DNA of 6,723 nt from Burkholderiaceae bacterium (GTDB taxonomy: Bacteria; Pseudomonadota; Gammaproteobacteria; Burkholderiales; Burkholderiaceae_C). The position numbers and the translations under genes are program-made. The notes beneath the pieces were generated by a model that worked only from the letters and a program-made list of their open reading frames with translations, made no database searches and was not told the DNA's origin. Numbering within the stretch: position 1 is the stretch's first letter; each line of letters opens with the position of its first letter. Shown piece after piece: positions 5,945 through 6,723 of the stretch. The stretch covers positions 1-6,723 of the forward strand of contig JAFMJA010000153.1 in assembly GCA_017853735.1 (NCBI GenBank). The letters run 5' to 3'.

Positions 5945-6388
5945 ATGAAAACTGTCCACAAGTCGGTCCTTATCTGGTTCAGCCCGCAGGAAATGTTTGA
6001 CCTGGTGACCGCTGTGGACGATTACCCCAAGTTTTTGCCGTGGTGCGACCAAGCCCGGGTGCTGACCCAGGCCGAAAGTGGCGTCACCGCTGAAATAGGC
6101 ATTGCCTTTGGCGGAATTCGCCAAACCTTCACCACCCGTAATGTGCATCTGCCCGGACGAAAAGTGGATATGCAACTGATACAAGGCCCTTTTTCCAGCC
6201 TGGAGGGGCATTGGCACTTCCAGCCAGTGGGTGATGGCAGCCAACGCGCCTGCAAGGTGGAGTTGAATTTGAGTTATGGCTTTTCCAATCAAGTTCTGGG
6301 CAGGTTGGTGGGCCCGGTATTTGACAAGATTGCGGGGAGTCTGGTCGATGCCTTTGTCAAGCGGGCCCAGCAGGTGTATGGAGGCTGA
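5945..6388 (+). CDS. ratA: RatA, START-domain (Coq10-like) ribosome-association toxin family
   Basis: This 147-residue single-domain protein belongs to the RatA/Coq10 branch of the SRPBCC superfamily. E. coli RatA was described as a toxin that blocks association of the ribosomal subunits; the eukaryotic relative Coq10 binds ubiquinone, so the ancestral role may be lipid or quinone binding. Family marks are YPKFLPWC (residues 27-34), the GPFSSLEGHWHF stretch in the middle, and the closing helix with FDKIAGSLVDAFVKRAQQVY. The start is set at ATG 5945 (MKTVHKSV), where betaproteobacterial relatives usually begin; ATG 5936 in the same frame would add three residues, and the frame stays open to 5852 with no family-like sequence. 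No strong Shine-Dalgarno is seen. It overlaps rnfH by 11 bases, the usual ratA-ratB pairing. Confidence 0.95.
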   Translation: MKTVHKSVLIWFSPQEMFDLVTAVDDYPKFLPWCDQARVLTQAESGVTAEIGIAFGGIRQTFTTRNVHLPGRKVDMQLIQGPFSSLEGHWHFQPVGDGSQRACKVELNLSYGFSNQVLGRLVGPVFDKIAGSLVDAFVKRAQQVYGG

Positions 6389-6722
6389 AGCCTACAGGGT
6401 CACTGTGACCTATGGTTTCGAGCCGCGTCATGCCTGGGAGGCAGTTGTGTCACTTCTGCCCGGCAGCACTGTCGCTCAAGCCTTGCAGGAAAGTGGAATT
6501 TTTCAGCGCTTCCCTGGCCTTGACCTCAATGGTGCTGGCCTTGGGATCTGGGGCCGCAAGGTGTCCGGCAAGCAACAGGTAAGGGATGGCGACCGTGTGG
6601 AAGTCTACCGACCGCTACGGGTGGACCCCAAGGTGGCACGCCGCGAGCGCTTTCGCAAGCAAGGCGCCAGAACCGCCGGCTTGTTCGCCCGTAGACGGCC
6701 CGGTGCCAAGCCGGGCTATTGA
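6378..6722 (+). CDS. rnfH: RnfH/RatB family protein, ubiquitin-like fold
   Basis: This 114-residue protein is of the RnfH (RatB, UPF0125) family, small beta-grasp (ubiquitin-like) proteins found next to ratA in many proteobacteria. Their molecular function is not settled; the name comes from a link to the Rnf complex, and a toxin-antitoxin role beside RatA has also been suggested. Family marks are the early VTVTYG strand, the LLPGSTVAQALQESG helix region, the GIWGRKVSGKQQVRDGDRVE segment and YRPLRVDPK, where the fold ends. Residues 83 to 114 form a strongly basic tail with RRERFRKQG and RRRPGAKPG. The ATG lies inside ratA, 11 bases before the end of that gene, with a weak AGG just upstream, so translational coupling is likely. 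The stop codon is complete, one base before the window edge. Confidence 0.94.
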   Translation: MEAEAYRVTVTYGFEPRHAWEAVVSLLPGSTVAQALQESGIFQRFPGLDLNGAGLGIWGRKVSGKQQVRDGDRVEVYRPLRVDPKVARRERFRKQGARTAGLFARRRPGAKPGY

Positions 6723-6723
6723 G

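Noticed and set aside
5475..5948. A 157-codon open frame on the + strand opposite smpB
   Set aside because: smpB is unmistakable on the - strand; the + strand frame is its mirror and has no family features.

Overview
The window looks like the chromosome of a betaproteobacterium, most likely Burkholderiales. It is gene-dense and GC-rich with short or overlapping junctions. It ends in the divergent smpB | ratA-rnfH arrangement that is typical of that group. This taxonomic call is inferred from gene order and protein character, not from a database search.

Positions 1-5399 (+ strand) hold the downstream part of a form I aerobic carbon monoxide dehydrogenase (Mo-Cu CODH, cox) cluster. It starts inside coxL, the large catalytic subunit, of which the last 266 residues are present. 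A strong hairpin with a short T-rich tail follows. Then come coxG (SRPBCC membrane tether), coxD (MoxR-type AAA+ ATPase), coxE (VWA/MIDAS protein), a MocA-like molybdopterin cytidylyltransferase, and an unrecognised protein with about 12 hydrophobic segments. coxG-coxD-coxE are joined by stop/start overlaps, and the last two genes follow after 20 and 13 bases, so these five genes look like one accessory/maturation operon.

The genes fit one pathway. CoxL oxidises CO at a molybdenum-copper centre held on molybdopterin cytosine dinucleotide (MCD). The MocA-like enzyme would make MCD. CoxD and CoxE would act together in building the sulfur- and copper-containing active site. CoxG would dock the soluble enzyme at the membrane, where electrons pass to quinone. 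The role of the membrane protein is open; its methionine/histidine/cysteine-rich helices make copper or another maturation substrate worth testing. coxM and coxS are expected upstream of the window. coxF, which often follows coxE, is missing from its expected place.

Positions 5400-6722 are housekeeping genes: smpB (- strand, trans-translation) converges on the membrane-protein gene with no intergenic base, the two stop codons forming TGATCA. A 71-base divergent region separates smpB from ratA (START-domain RatA/Coq10 family) and rnfH (RatB family), which overlap by 11 bases. No RNA genes, insertion sequences, CRISPR arrays or attachment sites were seen. The most unusual items are the unassigned membrane protein, the hairpin between coxL and the accessory genes, and the missing coxF. 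I found no wholly new system.
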